Program-made: the position numbers and the translations under genes
The notes under the pieces: model-generated
What the model saw: only the letters and a program-made list of their open reading frames with translations
Told to the model about the DNA's origin: nothing
The model's database searches: none
Shown here: positions 28,003-40,900 of the stretch, one piece after another
Layout: each line of letters begins with the position of its first letter
How positions within the stretch are numbered: the first letter of the stretch is position 1
Origin: Planctomycetaceae bacterium
GTDB lineage: Bacteria > Planctomycetota > Planctomycetia > Pirellulales > Pirellulaceae
Direction of reading: 5' to 3'
Length of the DNA stretch: 43,691 bases
Assembly (NCBI GenBank): GCA_007127095.1
Contig: SKZY01000061.1
Location: 1-43,691, forward strand

Positions 28003-29460
28003 TTGGTGCTCGAGGACGCTGTGGCGCGACGTTACCCCCATTCGGACTCGTTACGCCCCGGTTCCGGGCCGCGGAGTCGCTGGGACGTCCCGCAAGGCCG
28101 TGAGGCCGGACTTTGGCAGGGATTGACGCCGCCGCAAATGTTTGTCGGCTCGTTCGTGTTGCTGATCGCCGCGGGGACGTTGGGCCTGCGGTTGCTGCCG
28201 GGACTCTATGTCGGCGAGCCGTTGGGTTGGATTGACGCGATGTTCACGGCGACTAGCGCGGTTTGTGTCACCGGTTTGATCGTGGTCGACACCGCTACCC
28301 ACTTCACGCCGCTCGGCCAAGCGTTTTTGTTGTTGCTGATCCAGCTCGGCGGCCTCGGGATGCTGGCGTTCACGACGCTGATCATCGTCGCTTTGGGACG
28401 CCGATTGTCGCTGCGCGCGGAGATGCTCGCCGGCACTTCTCGTGACGCCGCCCCGCATATCGACACCAAGCGATTGGCGTTGGATGTCGTCCGCTTCACG
28501 TTGATTTTGGAGGCGATCGGCGCGACGGCGTTGTACCTGTTGTGGGCACCGCGAATGGGGTGGGTCGACGCGCTCTGGCCGGCCACCTTTCATTCGGTCA
28601 GTGCGTTTTGTAACGCCGGATTTTCAACCTTTTCCGATTCCTTGGTCGGCTTTCAAGCCGCGCCAGCGACACTCACCGTTGTGATCATCCTGATCATCGC
28701 CGGTGGCATCGGCTTTCTGCCGATGGAGGAGATCGGTCTGAACTGGTTCGGTTCAAGACGAAAGTTCCGGGTCCGAATGTCGTTGCACAGCCGCTTGGTA
28801 TTGTGGACCTCCGCGATTCTTGTCTGCGGCGGCTGGGTCTTGTTCATCATGTTCGAATGGGATAATTGTCTGTCCGGCATGCGGCCGGTCGATAAGTTCT
28901 ATAACGGACTGTTCATGAGCGTGACCGCGCGGACGGCGGGGTTCAACTCGGTCGACTACGCGTCGGCGTCGGACAGTGCCAACTTCTTGACGATCCTACT
29001 GATGATGATCGGAGGCTCGCCGGGGTCGACCGCGGGCGGGCTCAAGACGACCACTTTCGCGTTGATTGGGCTGCTCGCCTGGTCGCGTTTGAGATCTTGG
29101 GAGACGGCGTCCTTCGCCGGTCGCTCGGTACCCGACGAAACGATTCAGCGGGCGTTCGGGCTGCTCGCCGTGGCGGTCGCCGTCGTCGTCGCGGGGGTCT
29201 TTTCCTTAGCGGCGACCGAGCCGCTGCCGGGCAACGATGCCCGTTTCCTGGTACGGATGTTCGAGGCCGTCAGCGCGTTTTGTACCGTGGGGTTGTCGAT
29301 GGGGATGACGTCTGAACTGTCGACCACGGGCCGGGGCACGGTCACGCTGCTGATGTTCTTGGGGCGTGTCGGCCCGCTGACATTAGCGGCCGCACTGGTC
29401 ACACGTCGGCCCGGGAGAGGCCGTTTTCGTTATGCGTATGAAGATGTCGTTGTCGGTTAA
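28003..29460 (+). CDS. ktrB: TrkH/KtrB family potassium uptake transmembrane protein
   Basis: Repeated SAVCVTGL, SAFCNAGFSTF, TARTAGFNSVDY, SAFCTVGLSMGMT filter-like loops and IGGSPGSTAGGLKTTT. Probably TTG start at 28003 or GTG at 28006/28021. Confidence 0.9.
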   Translation: MVLEDAVARRYPHSDSLRPGSGPRSRWDVPQGREAGLWQGLTPPQMFVGSFVLLIAAGTLGLRLLPGLYVGEPLGWIDAMFTATSAVCVTGLIVVDTATHFTPLGQAFLLLLIQLGGLGMLAFTTLIIVALGRRLSLRAEMLAGTSRDAAPHIDTKRLALDVVRFTLILEAIGATALYLLWAPRMGWVDALWPATFHSVSAFCNAGFSTFSDSLVGFQAAPATLTVVIILIIAGGIGFLPMEEIGLNWFGSRRKFRVRMSLHSRLVLWTSAILVCGGWVLFIMFEWDNCLSGMRPVDKFYNGLFMSVTARTAGFNSVDYASASDSANFLTILLMMIGGSPGSTAGGLKTTTFALIGLLAWSRLRSWETASFAGRSVPDETIQRAFGLLAVAVAVVVAGVFSLAATEPLPGNDARFLVRMFEAVSAFCTVGLSMGMTSELSTTGRGTVTLLMFLGRVGPLTLAAALVTRRPGRGRFRYAYEDVVVG

Positions 29461-29472
29461 AGAGGGTGCGAG

Positions 29473-30129
29473 ATGAAGCGGTTTGTGGTAATCGGACTCG
29501 GTAATTTCGGATTCAGCGCCGCCGAGGCACTCAGTTCGGCCGGTCACGATGTGATCGTAGTCGATCCCGATGGCGAAGTCGTCGACCGGATCGCGCCGCA
29601 AGTCGCTCGTGCCGCCGTCGGCGACGGGACCGATATCCAAACGTTGCAACGGATCGGAGCGGCGGATGCCGACGTCGGCGTGATCGCCACCGGTGATGAC
29701 ATCACCGCCAGCATTCTGGCGACGCTGGCACTGCACGACCTGAAGGTCAAAGAAGTTTATGTAAAGGTGATTTCGCGAGACCATGCTCGGGTGATGCAGC
29801 GGATCGGTGTGACCGAAACGGTATTCCCAGAACGTGACACTGCGACCGCACTAGCAACCCGTCTGTCGGGAACCGCGCTGCTCAATTATGTCAAATTAGG
29901 CGAGGGATTTAGCATCCAAGAAATGGCGGTCCCCGACGTTTGGAACGGCAAGACACTCCGCCAACTCAAACTCCGCCAGACAATGGACCTCACCGTGATC
30001 GCATTGCACGATGTCCTCAACGACAAGATCGTCCCCTCACCCGACCCCGATTCGGTCCTCAAAGATTCCGATACCTTGCTCGTGTCTGGCAGTGACGATG
30101 CCTTGTCCAAAGCGGCTCGTTTATTATGA
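29473..30129 (+). CDS. ktrA: TrkA/KtrA-type RCK regulatory subunit of K+ uptake
   Basis: [33 protein letters not shown] (Rossmann GxGxxG), [32 protein letters not shown], TrkA-C-like C-terminus; 12 bp after ktrB. Confidence 0.93.
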   Translation: MKRFVVIGLGNFGFSAAEALSSAGHDVIVVDPDGEVVDRIAPQVARAAVGDGTDIQTLQRIGAADADVGVIATGDDITASILATLALHDLKVKEVYVKVISRDHARVMQRIGVTETVFPERDTATALATRLSGTALLNYVKLGEGFSIQEMAVPDVWNGKTLRQLKLRQTMDLTVIALHDVLNDKIVPSPDPDSVLKDSDTLLVSGSDDALSKAARLL

Positions 30130-30147
30130 CCGGATCGACCTCGATCC

Positions 30148-31845
<1,698 letters not shown>

Positions 31846-32221
31846 AATCGTGGGGATCCGAAACTGTGGCCGGTCGTCCAGCGAGTTGGCTCGACCGGCA
31901 GGTTGTTTTTCGCTCGGGCAGGCGACGCCGCACCGCCAGCTTCATCGTAGTGCAGCGGGCAATCGCTGGCGCCTGAGCAGGATCCTGGATTGTCTGGTTC
32001 GCAGCCGTTCCGCTGGACACCGCGGCGAGGTCGGTGGGCGAGGTTCGATCGGACAATTAAAATTTGGCTCGCGTTCCCATCCGTCTCACAGCGGCGGGAG
32101 TCGCCGTGTCGGCTCGCTTTCCGGGCGCTTTTCGCCTTCCGATCAGCTTTCCGGAGCGATTCGCTTCTTCGCCGTCAGTCGTTGCCGGCTCACGTTTTCA
32201 CCATCCTTTCGAGTTAACTTC

Positions 32222-33949
32222 ATGCGTTTTTCACTGGCTTGGCCGTTGGCCGCGTTTTGCCTGACCGCCGGCCCGCTACCCGGTTCACTCGCCCACGATG
32301 GGGGCGAAAAAACCCATCGGCATTCACACGGGCCTCATTCACACGGGCATCGCCACGACAAGCGGCCGCTGACCGAGCGGTCGTTGACCACGCCCCGAAA
32401 TAGCGATCCGGAAGCCGGGGCGAATCAGACGCTAGTCATCAGAGATGGCTCACAGACAGCCCGGGGCACGGTTTTCTCGGACACCAACGGGAACGGACGA
32501 CTCGACGCCGGCGAACCCGGTTTGCCGGGCGTTCGGGTCAGCAACGGTGTCGACATCGTGACCACGGACGAGGATGGTCGTTACGAGATTTCGGTCGATG
32601 ACGACACGATCGTCTTCGTGATCAAGCCGCGGGGCTACATGACGCCGGTCAACGACGAGCAATTGCCGCAGTTTTACTACATCCACAAGCCGGCAGGCTC
32701 TCCCGCCGACTTCAAGTTTGCCGGAGTCGCACCGACCGGTCCGCTGCCGGAGTCGATCGATTTTCCGTTGACCAAGCGGGCCGAACCGGACAAGTTCCGG
32801 GCGTTGATCTTTGGCGACACACAATCGCGGAATGTCAAGGAAGTCGAGTACATGGCGCATGACTTGGTAGAGCAGGTGATCGCCAACGATGCCCATGGTG
32901 CCGCCTTTGGTGTGACGCTGGGCGACATCGTCTTCGATGACCTCGACGTTTTCGCACCTCACAATCAGGCGATCGCGATGATCGGAATTCCCTGGTACAA
33001 CGTGATCGGCAATCATGATTTGAACTTCGATGCCGAGGACGATCAGCATAGCGACGAGACTTTCGAACGGATCTACGGGCCGGCGTATTACTCGTTCGAC
33101 CATGGACCCACGCACTTTTTGGTGCTCGATGATGTCATGTGGGTCGGAGCACGAGACGGGGAGCGAGGCCGGTACTTCGGCGGCTTGGGTGAACGCCAAA
33201 TGGAGTTCATCCGCAACGATTTGGCGATGATCCCGCCGGATCAGTTGGTGGTGCTGATGATGCACATTCCCTTGACCGATGTCGAAGATCGACAAGAGCT
33301 TTATCGGTTGATCGAGCAACGCCCGGCGGCCGTCTCGCTATCGGCTCACACCCACTACATGGAACACCGCTTCATCGGCGAAGAAGACGGTTGGCAGGGG
33401 CCGGAAAAGCATCATCACGTGGTCAACGTCACCGTTTGTGGCAGTTGGTGGCGAGGCCGCAAGGACGAACGTGGCATCCCGCATGCGACGATGAGCGACG
33501 GTGGACCCAACGGATATTCGATCATGGAGTTCGATGGGGATCAGTACTCGCTGCAGTTTCGAGCGGCGAGTCGACCCGCCGAATACCAGATGAACATCTA
33601 CGCCCCCGAGACGGTCAAGCCGGACGCTCTGGAAGCGACGACGATCCTGGCGAACGTCTTCGCCGGATCGGCGAAGACTCATTGTGAACTGCGTCTGGGC
33701 GACAGCGAGTGGGTCACGATGGAACCCCGCCGAATGGCCGATCCGGCGTTCGTTGCCGCCGCGGAGCGAGAGGAAGGGACCACGGACGCCGATTGGTTGC
33801 CGCTGCCCAAGCCGTATCGCACCGATCACATCTGGGCTGCCAACCTGCCGCAGGGCGTATCGACCGGGACGCATTTGATCGAAGTCCGGGCGACCGCTGA
33901 CGACGGCGTGGTTCATATCGGACGACGGATCATCCGCGTCGAAGACTGA
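32222..33949 (+). CDS. Calcineurin-like metallophosphoesterase with His-rich segment and N-terminal SdrD-B/CarboxypepD_reg-like domain
   Basis: In-frame ATG at 32222 with signal MRFSLAWPLAAFCLTAGPLPGSLA; ARGTVFSDTNGNGRLDAGEPGLPGVRVSNG; FGDTQSRN, LGDIVFDD, VIGNHDLNF, SLSAHTHYMEHRF metallophosphatase motifs. Confidence 0.88.
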   Translation: MRFSLAWPLAAFCLTAGPLPGSLAHDGGEKTHRHSHGPHSHGHRHDKRPLTERSLTTPRNSDPEAGANQTLVIRDGSQTARGTVFSDTNGNGRLDAGEPGLPGVRVSNGVDIVTTDEDGRYEISVDDDTIVFVIKPRGYMTPVNDEQLPQFYYIHKPAGSPADFKFAGVAPTGPLPESIDFPLTKRAEPDKFRALIFGDTQSRNVKEVEYMAHDLVEQVIANDAHGAAFGVTLGDIVFDDLDVFAPHNQAIAMIGIPWYNVIGNHDLNFDAEDDQHSDETFERIYGPAYYSFDHGPTHFLVLDDVMWVGARDGERGRYFGGLGERQMEFIRNDLAMIPPDQLVVLMMHIPLTDVEDRQELYRLIEQRPAAVSLSAHTHYMEHRFIGEEDGWQGPEKHHHVVNVTVCGSWWRGRKDERGIPHATMSDGGPNGYSIMEFDGDQYSLQFRAASRPAEYQMNIYAPETVKPDALEATTILANVFAGSAKTHCELRLGDSEWVTMEPRRMADPAFVAAAEREEGTTDADWLPLPKPYRTDHIWAANLPQGVSTGTHLIEVRATADDGVVHIGRRIIRVED

Positions 33950-33962
33950 TTCCCTTCGATCG

Positions 33963-35024
33963 CTACGACTTCAGCTGCGTCAAGACGCGACGGACGATTT
34001 GATCGATCGCCTCGGGTGACACCGGGGCGCCGCCGGGCCCCTTCGCGGTGCCATTTCCGACACCGACGCTTGGTTGCCGCAGCGTGAGGTCACCGAACTC
34101 ACCTGGCCCTCCGGCGACCTGGACTCCGGCGACCAGATGATCGATCCGGTTCTGCATCGCCGCGATCTGCTGCCGCTGATCCTCGGAGACGGGGACGCGG
34201 CCGAGTCCGAGGTCCCAACCGCGTGACCGGGCTCCGGCGCGGAAACCTTCGGGGAACTCGCCCAGCGAGATCAGGGCATCGAAGACGGGGATCAGCTGGT
34301 ATTGCAACCGCATCGCCTCATCGATCTTGCCGGCGACGACGGCCCGGTGAAGAGCCCGTGTCAGTTCAGGCACGACACCGCTGGCGGCATTCGTACCGCC
34401 ATCGGCTCCGGCGATCAACATCGGTGCCAAGGCCGGGTCCCACCCGGTCAGGAACGAAAAATCTTCCCGCATCGGCCGGATCGCGGCGATCATTCGCATC
34501 ATGTTCGGCAGGTCGCCACTGCTGTCCTTGATCCCCACGATCCGCGGACATTCGCTGGCCAAACGGACAACGGTATCGACATCGATCGGTGAAGCGAACA
34601 ACGGGATGTTGTACAGCGTCACATCGACCCGCACCGCTCCGGCGATCTCGCGGAAGTAAGCGTAGACGCCTTCACTGCTGAGTCGGTAATAGAACGGCGC
34701 CACGATCGCCACGGCCCGAACTCCCTCGTCACCATAAGCGTTGCAAGCGGCGATCGTCTCTTTGGCGTTCGCCTCGGCGGCTCCGGCCAAAACCGGCACC
34801 CGACCGCGGGCCTGGTCGACGACGATCCGGACGATCCGGCGGCGTTCCTCCGCGGTGAAACGGACAAATTCGCCGGTACTGCCGTTGGGGTAAAGTCCGT
34901 CGACACCGCGTTCGATCAGCCAGTCGACATAACCGCGGAGCCGGTCTTCGTCGATACTACCACTGGCATCGACGGGGGTGATGTTCGGCGTCAAGATGCC
35001 GGAAATGCGGGCTGATTGCGTCAT
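33963..35024 (-). CDS. Dihydrodipicolinate synthase/N-acetylneuraminate lyase (DapA) family protein with C-terminal extension
   Basis: [50 protein letters not shown] (Schiff-base Lys); C-terminal tail ...[29 protein letters not shown]. Confidence 0.9.
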   Translation of the reverse strand: MTQSARISGILTPNITPVDASGSIDEDRLRGYVDWLIERGVDGLYPNGSTGEFVRFTAEERRRIVRIVVDQARGRVPVLAGAAEANAKETIAACNAYGDEGVRAVAIVAPFYYRLSSEGVYAYFREIAGAVRVDVTLYNIPLFASPIDVDTVVRLASECPRIVGIKDSSGDLPNMMRMIAAIRPMREDFSFLTGWDPALAPMLIAGADGGTNAASGVVPELTRALHRAVVAGKIDEAMRLQYQLIPVFDALISLGEFPEGFRAGARSRGWDLGLGRVPVSEDQRQQIAAMQNRIDHLVAGVQVAGGPGEFGDLTLRQPSVGVGNGTAKGPGGAPVSPEAIDQIVRRVLTQLKS

Positions 35025-35298
35025 GGATGGATCGGAAATCGCGGGTAATGTAGTACGGTTTCTAAGGCCTCAATGACCGCTCGATCGATGATGCGGTCGG
35101 TGGCAGTGGCAGCCGGCAGGTTCGGTGCCGCCGCGGCCAGCGTCTGCTGTCGCGGCAAGTCTACGTCACGAACGAGCTGCACCCGCCGACTTTTTCGCCG
35201 CAACTCATTGATCGCAAATCGATCTGATTCGCTCGCAAATCGTCCGCCGCTGAGTCAGGCTCTGCGAGCGACGAATGCCGTCGCCCGGTGCGGCGTGG

Positions 35299-37749
35299 TT
35301 AAAACCAACCGATAGCGACCAAGCTATAACGAACGACCAGCCCAGCGACGACGACGCTGACCATGCTCATCAGCTTAATCAGAATATTCAAGCTTGGGCC
35401 GCTGGTGTCTTTAAACGGATCGCCGACCGTATCGCCGACGACCGCGGCCTTGTGGGCATCACTCCCTTTGCCGCTGTGGTGCCCGGCTTCGATGTACTTC
35501 TTGGCGTTGTCCCAGGCACCGCCGCTGTTACTCATGAACACCGCCAAACAAAAGCCGCACGTCAGACTGCCGGCCAACAAACCGATCACGCCGCCGACGC
35601 CCAGCAGCAGCCCGACGGCGATCGGCAGCAGTAGCCCGAGCAGACTGGGCAAGATCATTTCACGCTGAGCCGCTTTGGTGCTCAACGCGATCGGACGCTC
35701 GTAGTCCGGCTTGACGGACCCATCGAGAATTCCGGGATTTTCGAGAAATTGGCGGCGGACCTCGACGACCATCCCCTGTGCCGCCCGCCCGACCGATTGC
35801 ATCGTCATGGCGCAGAACACGAAAGCGCTCATCGCCCCCAAGAAGGCGCCGACCAGCACCCGAGGGTTGAGCAACGAAGCGTCGTAATAATTGGCAAAAT
35901 CGCGGATCGTCGCTGCCGGAACGGATACCAATTCGATCCCGCCTCCCGCGAGATAACCACGCGACCGGTCAGCATCGTTGAACTCCACTCGGTCGAAGTC
36001 GATTTCGGTCGCCTGCGGTCCGCCACCGCGTACGACGATGTATTTGTCGATCTTGTCATCCTGGCGATGGAGCAGGAAGTCGGCGGAGACCGGGTGGTAG
36101 CCGTCGTCGGTTGCCAGCACGGCCGCGGCATCGCCCCAACGCTCGAAACCGTCGCGAACGCCTTCGAAATAGGCCGCCAACAACGCCAAGGCTGTCAAAG
36201 CCGCCGAGCCGATCGCGAAGCCCTTGCCGGTCGCGGCGGTGGTATTGCCGAGACTGTCCAGAGCATCGGTCCGCTCGCGAACCACCGGATCGAGGTCAGC
36301 CATCTCGGCATTCCCGCCGGCGTTGTCGGCGATCGGCCCGTAAGCATCGGTCGCCAGGGTAATCCCCAGCGTGCTCAACATGCCGACCGCGGCGATGCCG
36401 ACACCATACAACCCGAGCGAAAAGTATTGCAAATCGTGAAACTGGCCACCGGTCGCAAAACCGAATGCGGCGAGCATCGCGACACAGATGATCACCACCG
36501 GCACCCAAGTGCTGATCATCCCTCCGGCGATCCCGCTGATGATGATCGTGGCGGCTCCGGTATTGGCTTGGTCGGCTAGGTCCTTGGTCGGCCGGTATTC
36601 GTCGCTGGTTGAGTATTCGGTCCACTTTCCGATCCCCCACCCGGCAGACAACCCGACAATGATGCTGAACGCGACCCCAGGGATGACGCCAAAGATCATC
36701 GTTCCGGCGACCGACGGCATCAGAACCATCGCCAACAGCACCGCGGCGACTATGACCAACGCCGACGCCAGGTTGATGCCGCGGCCGAGCGCGATCAACA
36801 GCGACTTTTGTGACAGTTCTTCACCGGTACGGACGGCGTAGATGCCGATGATCGACAACACGATTCCCGCCGCGGCGATGGCGATCGGCAGCATCATTGC
36901 TGACATCTGCGCCGACAACTGCGTCATCCCTTCGGGTACCAGTTCGCTCGATCCGAACGCCGCCACGCCGAGTGCCGCGGCGGCTAAGATCGAACCACAG
37001 TACGACTCGTAGAGGTCCGCTCCCATCCCGGCCACATCGCCGACGTTATCACCGACGTTATCCGCGATCGTCGCGGGATTCCGTGGCGAATCCTCTTTTA
37101 GACTGTTCTCGACCTTACCGACCAAGTCGGCCCCGACATCGGCGGCTTTGGTAAAGATCCCGCCGCCGACACGGGCAAATAGCGCCTGCGCACTGGCCCC
37201 CATCCCGAACGACAACATCGCTACCGAAAGCTGCTGCAGCGTCATCGCCTCGGCTTCGCCACCGACCACTGGCAAGATCCAGTACAGGATCGTGAACCAG
37301 CCGCAAACGAACAGCAACCCGAGTCCGACCACCGTTAACCCCATCACGGCGCCGCTACGAAACGCGATCCGCAACCCGTCGTTCAGCGAACGTTGCGCCC
37401 CGGCAGCCGTTCGGCTGCTGGCCCAGGTCGCCGTCTTCATGCCGAACCAGCCGGCAAGCCCCGAAAAGAAGCCACCGCTGAGGAAGGCGAACGGCAGGAA
37501 GGCGGTCTGTAGCCCCAAACCGAAAGAGGCATAGCCGAGCAGCAAGGCGACGACGACAAAGACGATCGTCACCCACTTGAATTGTTGATGCAGGTAGGCC
37601 GCCGCCCCCGCGCGGACACTGGCAGCGATCTCCCGCATCAAGTCGTTTCCCTCGTCCTCCTGGATCATTTCGACAAAGAAACGCCGAGCCCAAACCAACG
37701 CCGTAATCGCGGCGGCAGTCGACAAAAGAATCACGACAACGGGTAGCAC
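35299..37749 (-). CDS. hppA: Membrane-bound H+/Na+-translocating pyrophosphatase, K+-dependent type
   Basis: [123 protein letters not shown] start inferred at 37749 ([16 protein letters not shown]); the ORF is open to 37911. Confidence 0.93.
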   Translation of the reverse strand: MLPVVVILLSTAAAITALVWARRFFVEMIQEDEGNDLMREIAASVRAGAAAYLHQQFKWVTIVFVVVALLLGYASFGLGLQTAFLPFAFLSGGFFSGLAGWFGMKTATWASSRTAAGAQRSLNDGLRIAFRSGAVMGLTVVGLGLLFVCGWFTILYWILPVVGGEAEAMTLQQLSVAMLSFGMGASAQALFARVGGGIFTKAADVGADLVGKVENSLKEDSPRNPATIADNVGDNVGDVAGMGADLYESYCGSILAAAALGVAAFGSSELVPEGMTQLSAQMSAMMLPIAIAAAGIVLSIIGIYAVRTGEELSQKSLLIALGRGINLASALVIVAAVLLAMVLMPSVAGTMIFGVIPGVAFSIIVGLSAGWGIGKWTEYSTSDEYRPTKDLADQANTGAATIIISGIAGGMISTWVPVVIICVAMLAAFGFATGGQFHDLQYFSLGLYGVGIAAVGMLSTLGITLATDAYGPIADNAGGNAEMADLDPVVRERTDALDSLGNTTAATGKGFAIGSAALTALALLAAYFEGVRDGFERWGDAAAVLATDDGYHPVSADFLLHRQDDKIDKYIVVRGGGPQATEIDFDRVEFNDADRSRGYLAGGGIELVSVPAATIRDFANYYDASLLNPRVLVGAFLGAMSAFVFCAMTMQSVGRAAQGMVVEVRRQFLENPGILDGSVKPDYERPIALSTKAAQREMILPSLLGLLLPIAVGLLLGVGGVIGLLAGSLTCGFCLAVFMSNSGGAWDNAKKYIEAGHHSGKGSDAHKAAVVGDTVGDPFKDTSGPSLNILIKLMSMVSVVVAGLVVRYSLVAIGWF

Positions 37750-37976
37750 TCGATCGTTTCCTGCGGAAAGAGAATCTGATATGACTCGGTGAACAGCTAG
37801 TTCGAGTCTCTGTTGTACCCCAGATCGGGACAACCGGGTGGGTGACTCGAACTCCGGTTTGGTCGAGACCCAACGTTGCCAACCGCGACCAGCCGGCCTC
37901 CGACAGAGCAAACTCCAAGCCGCTTCGTAGCGCTGCCGGATTCGGCGATGGGGAGTTTAATCACCGCAGGATCGTT

Positions 37977-37982
37977 TACAAT
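37977..37982 (+). promoter_or_regulatory. Candidate -10 element TACAAT just upstream of the ATG at 37989
   Basis: GTTTACAATACCGCTATGAATG; spacing would put the start site at or next to the ATG. Confidence 0.3.
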
Positions 37983-37988
37983 ACCGCT

Positions 37989-40900
37989 ATGAATGCCACA
38001 AAGCCGAAATCCGTCGCTGGCGATGCGACATCGTCTAGCGACGTTCGTAGCGTCCGCTGCGAAACCCGTTCAATCCCGCTCACACGGACGCTTTCGTTCA
38101 CACTGGCCTGGTTGCTGGCTTGGATCGCGATCGGCGACGAGCGGTCGGTCGCTGATCGGCCACAGCTGTTCAGCGATTCGGATGCACCGGCAGCGGCGAT
38201 CGACTTTGCCCGCGATATCCTTCCGGTCCTTTCCGACAACTGCTTCGCTTGTCACGGTCCCGACGAAACGCATCGGGAGGCCGAGTTACGCCTCGATCAG
38301 CCGGGTAGTCACGCGATCGTTGCCGGCGATCCGGCAGCGAGCGAGTTGCTCTCTAGGCTGCTCAGCGATGACCCCGACACGGTGATGCCACCACCCGATT
38401 CCGGTAAGACGCTGTCACGCGAATCGATCGAGGCGTTTCATCGCTGGATCGCCCAAGGGGCCGAGTACTCAACCCATTGGGCCTTCGTTCCGCCGGTGCG
38501 GCCGACTCCGCCGACGGTCTCGGACGCCTCGGTTCGCGGGCCGATCGACATCTGGATTCTCGACCGCTTGAAAAAACAGAATCTCCGTCCGAGCGGCTCC
38601 GCTGCCCCCGCGGCTCTGCTGCGTCGGTTGCACCTCGATTTGGTCGGCCTGCCGCCGACACCTGAGGAGGTCCGCAGGTTCATCGCCGACCCGTCACCGT
38701 TGGCCTACGAACGCGAGGTCGATCGGCTGCTCGCATCACCCGAGTTCGGCGAGCGTTGGGGACGAGTCTGGTTGGATGCCGCTCGCTATGCCGACAGCGA
38801 CGGCTTTGAAAAGGACAAGCCGCGGTTCGTCTGGTTCTACCGCGATTGGGTAATCGATGCGTTGAATTCCGACCTGCCTTACGACCGCTTCATTACCAAA
38901 CAACTCGCCGGCGACCTGTTGCCCGACGCGACCCAGGCCGACCATGTCGCCACCGGGTTCCTGCGAAATTCGATGATCAACGAAGAAGGCGGAGTCGATC
39001 CTGAGCAATTTCGTATGGAAGCGATGTTTGACCGCGTCGATGCGATCGGCAAGTCGATCCTGGGGCTGACGCTTCAGTGCGCCCAGTGCCATTCGCACAA
39101 ATATGACCCGCTTTCGCACGACGATTACTTCGGTTTGCTGGCTTTCATCAATAATTGCCATGAGGCGAGCGTGACGGTCTACACACCTGAACAACAGGCC
39201 CGCAGATCGGCCACGCTGCAGCGGATCCGTGATCGGATCGAAGCGAGACTCGATGCCGATTGGCAAACTCGCTTCCGTCGTTGGGAAGCCGACGCATTGG
39301 CAGAGGACGCGACCGAGTGGACACCTCTGAAAATCGATTTCATCGCCGAAACGATCGGTGGTCAAAAGTTCTTGCCACAGCCCGATGGCAGCTATATCGC
39401 CGCGGGATATGCGCCGACCAAGTTTCATCCCACCGGCGAATTGATGGTCGAGGGGGTGGACCGAATCACCGCGCTCCGCTTGGAAATGCTGACCGATCCC
39501 AACCTGCCGCACGGCGGCCCGGGCCGCTCGGTCGACGGGACCTGGGCACTCAGTCAAATCGAGCTTTTGACGCGGGCGACCAATGAGACCGGCGACGAAT
39601 CTTGGCTACAGGCGGCTTGGGATAACGCTGCCGCAACGATCGATCTGCCGCCGTCCGTTTTGGGCGACCGTTATCACGACATGTCGGACCGCCAACGGAT
39701 GTTGGGACCGGTCGGTTTCGCGATCGATGGCAACTACGACACAGCCTGGCACGGTGATCGCGGTCCCGGCAGGCGGAACGTCTCCCACACCGCCGTCTTT
39801 CGACTCGCTGAGCCGATTGCCACGGCTCCGTCTGCGAACGAGTCGAACGATCGGTCGGACGCCGCAGCCGCTGTCCGCCTGCGGCTTAAGTTGGTGCAGA
39901 ATCATGGCGGCTGGAACAGCGACGACAACCAAACCCACAATCTGGGACGGTTTCGAGTCTCGGTGACCTCCGATCCGCAGCCGACGATCGCCGCGGTTCC
40001 TCCCGTGGTACAAGAGACGCTGCGGATTCCGGCAGACCGGCGTGACGAACAGCAGTGGCTATTGGTGATGGACGAGTTCATCCGTCAGGACGAGTCACTC
40101 AGCGGACTCGTCGCGGAGGTCGAGAGGTTGTGGGCCGAGCATCCGGCCGGCACGTCGCAACTGACGCTGGCCGAACGAACAACGCCGCGGGTTACCCATC
40201 GCCTCGAGCGGGGCGATTTCCTCAGCCCACGAGAGCCGGTCACGCCAGCGGTCCCCACCTGGCTTTCACCAGCTGGGCTTTCACCAGCTGAAAGTCGGTT
40301 ACCCGACGGGCGGCGGGCCGACCGGCTCGACCTGGCTAGGTGGCTGCTCCATCCCGACCATCCCACAACCGCCCGATCGATCGTCAACCGTCTGTGGCAG
40401 GCCTATTTCGGTACCGGACTCGTCGCCACCAGCGATGACCTCGGTTTACAGGGGGAACCGCCGACACACCCCGAATTGCTCGACCACCTGGCGGTCGAAT
40501 TGGTCGAAAACGGTTGGAGCCTGAAGGCGATTCACCGTCGAATCGTCTTGTCAGCGGCGTATCGCCAAGACTCAGCAGCCAGCGGCGAACGTCGCGACCG
40601 TGACCCCCAAAACCGTCTGATCTCACGCGGGCCTCGAGGCCGACTGCCGGCGGAAACGGTCCGCGATCTGGCGTTGGCGGCCGGCGGTTTACTCAATCGC
40701 AACGTCGGCGGCCCGCCGGTCTACCCGCCCGCGCCGGATTTTCTGTTCAATCCGCCAGCCAGCTACGGTCCGAAAACTTGGTCGACCAGCAGTGGTAGCG
40801 ATCGCTATCGTCGGGCGCTCTACACGTTTCGCTTTCGTTCGGTTCCCTACCCGGTATTGGAGGCGTTTGACGCCCCCAACGCTGATGTTTCGTGCGTCCG

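Noticed and set aside
32450-33319. 289-aa minus-strand ORF
   Set aside because: Antisense to the metallophosphoesterase catalytic region.
35021-35203. 60-aa minus-strand ORF ending with a 4-nt overlap on the DapA-family start
   Set aside because: Overlap is suggestive, but the peptide has no recognisable feature and short open frames are frequent at this GC content; kept only as a possible leader ORF needing ribosome profiling.
35749-36579. 276-aa plus-strand ORF
   Set aside because: Antisense to the pyrophosphatase gene, which has unequivocal motifs.
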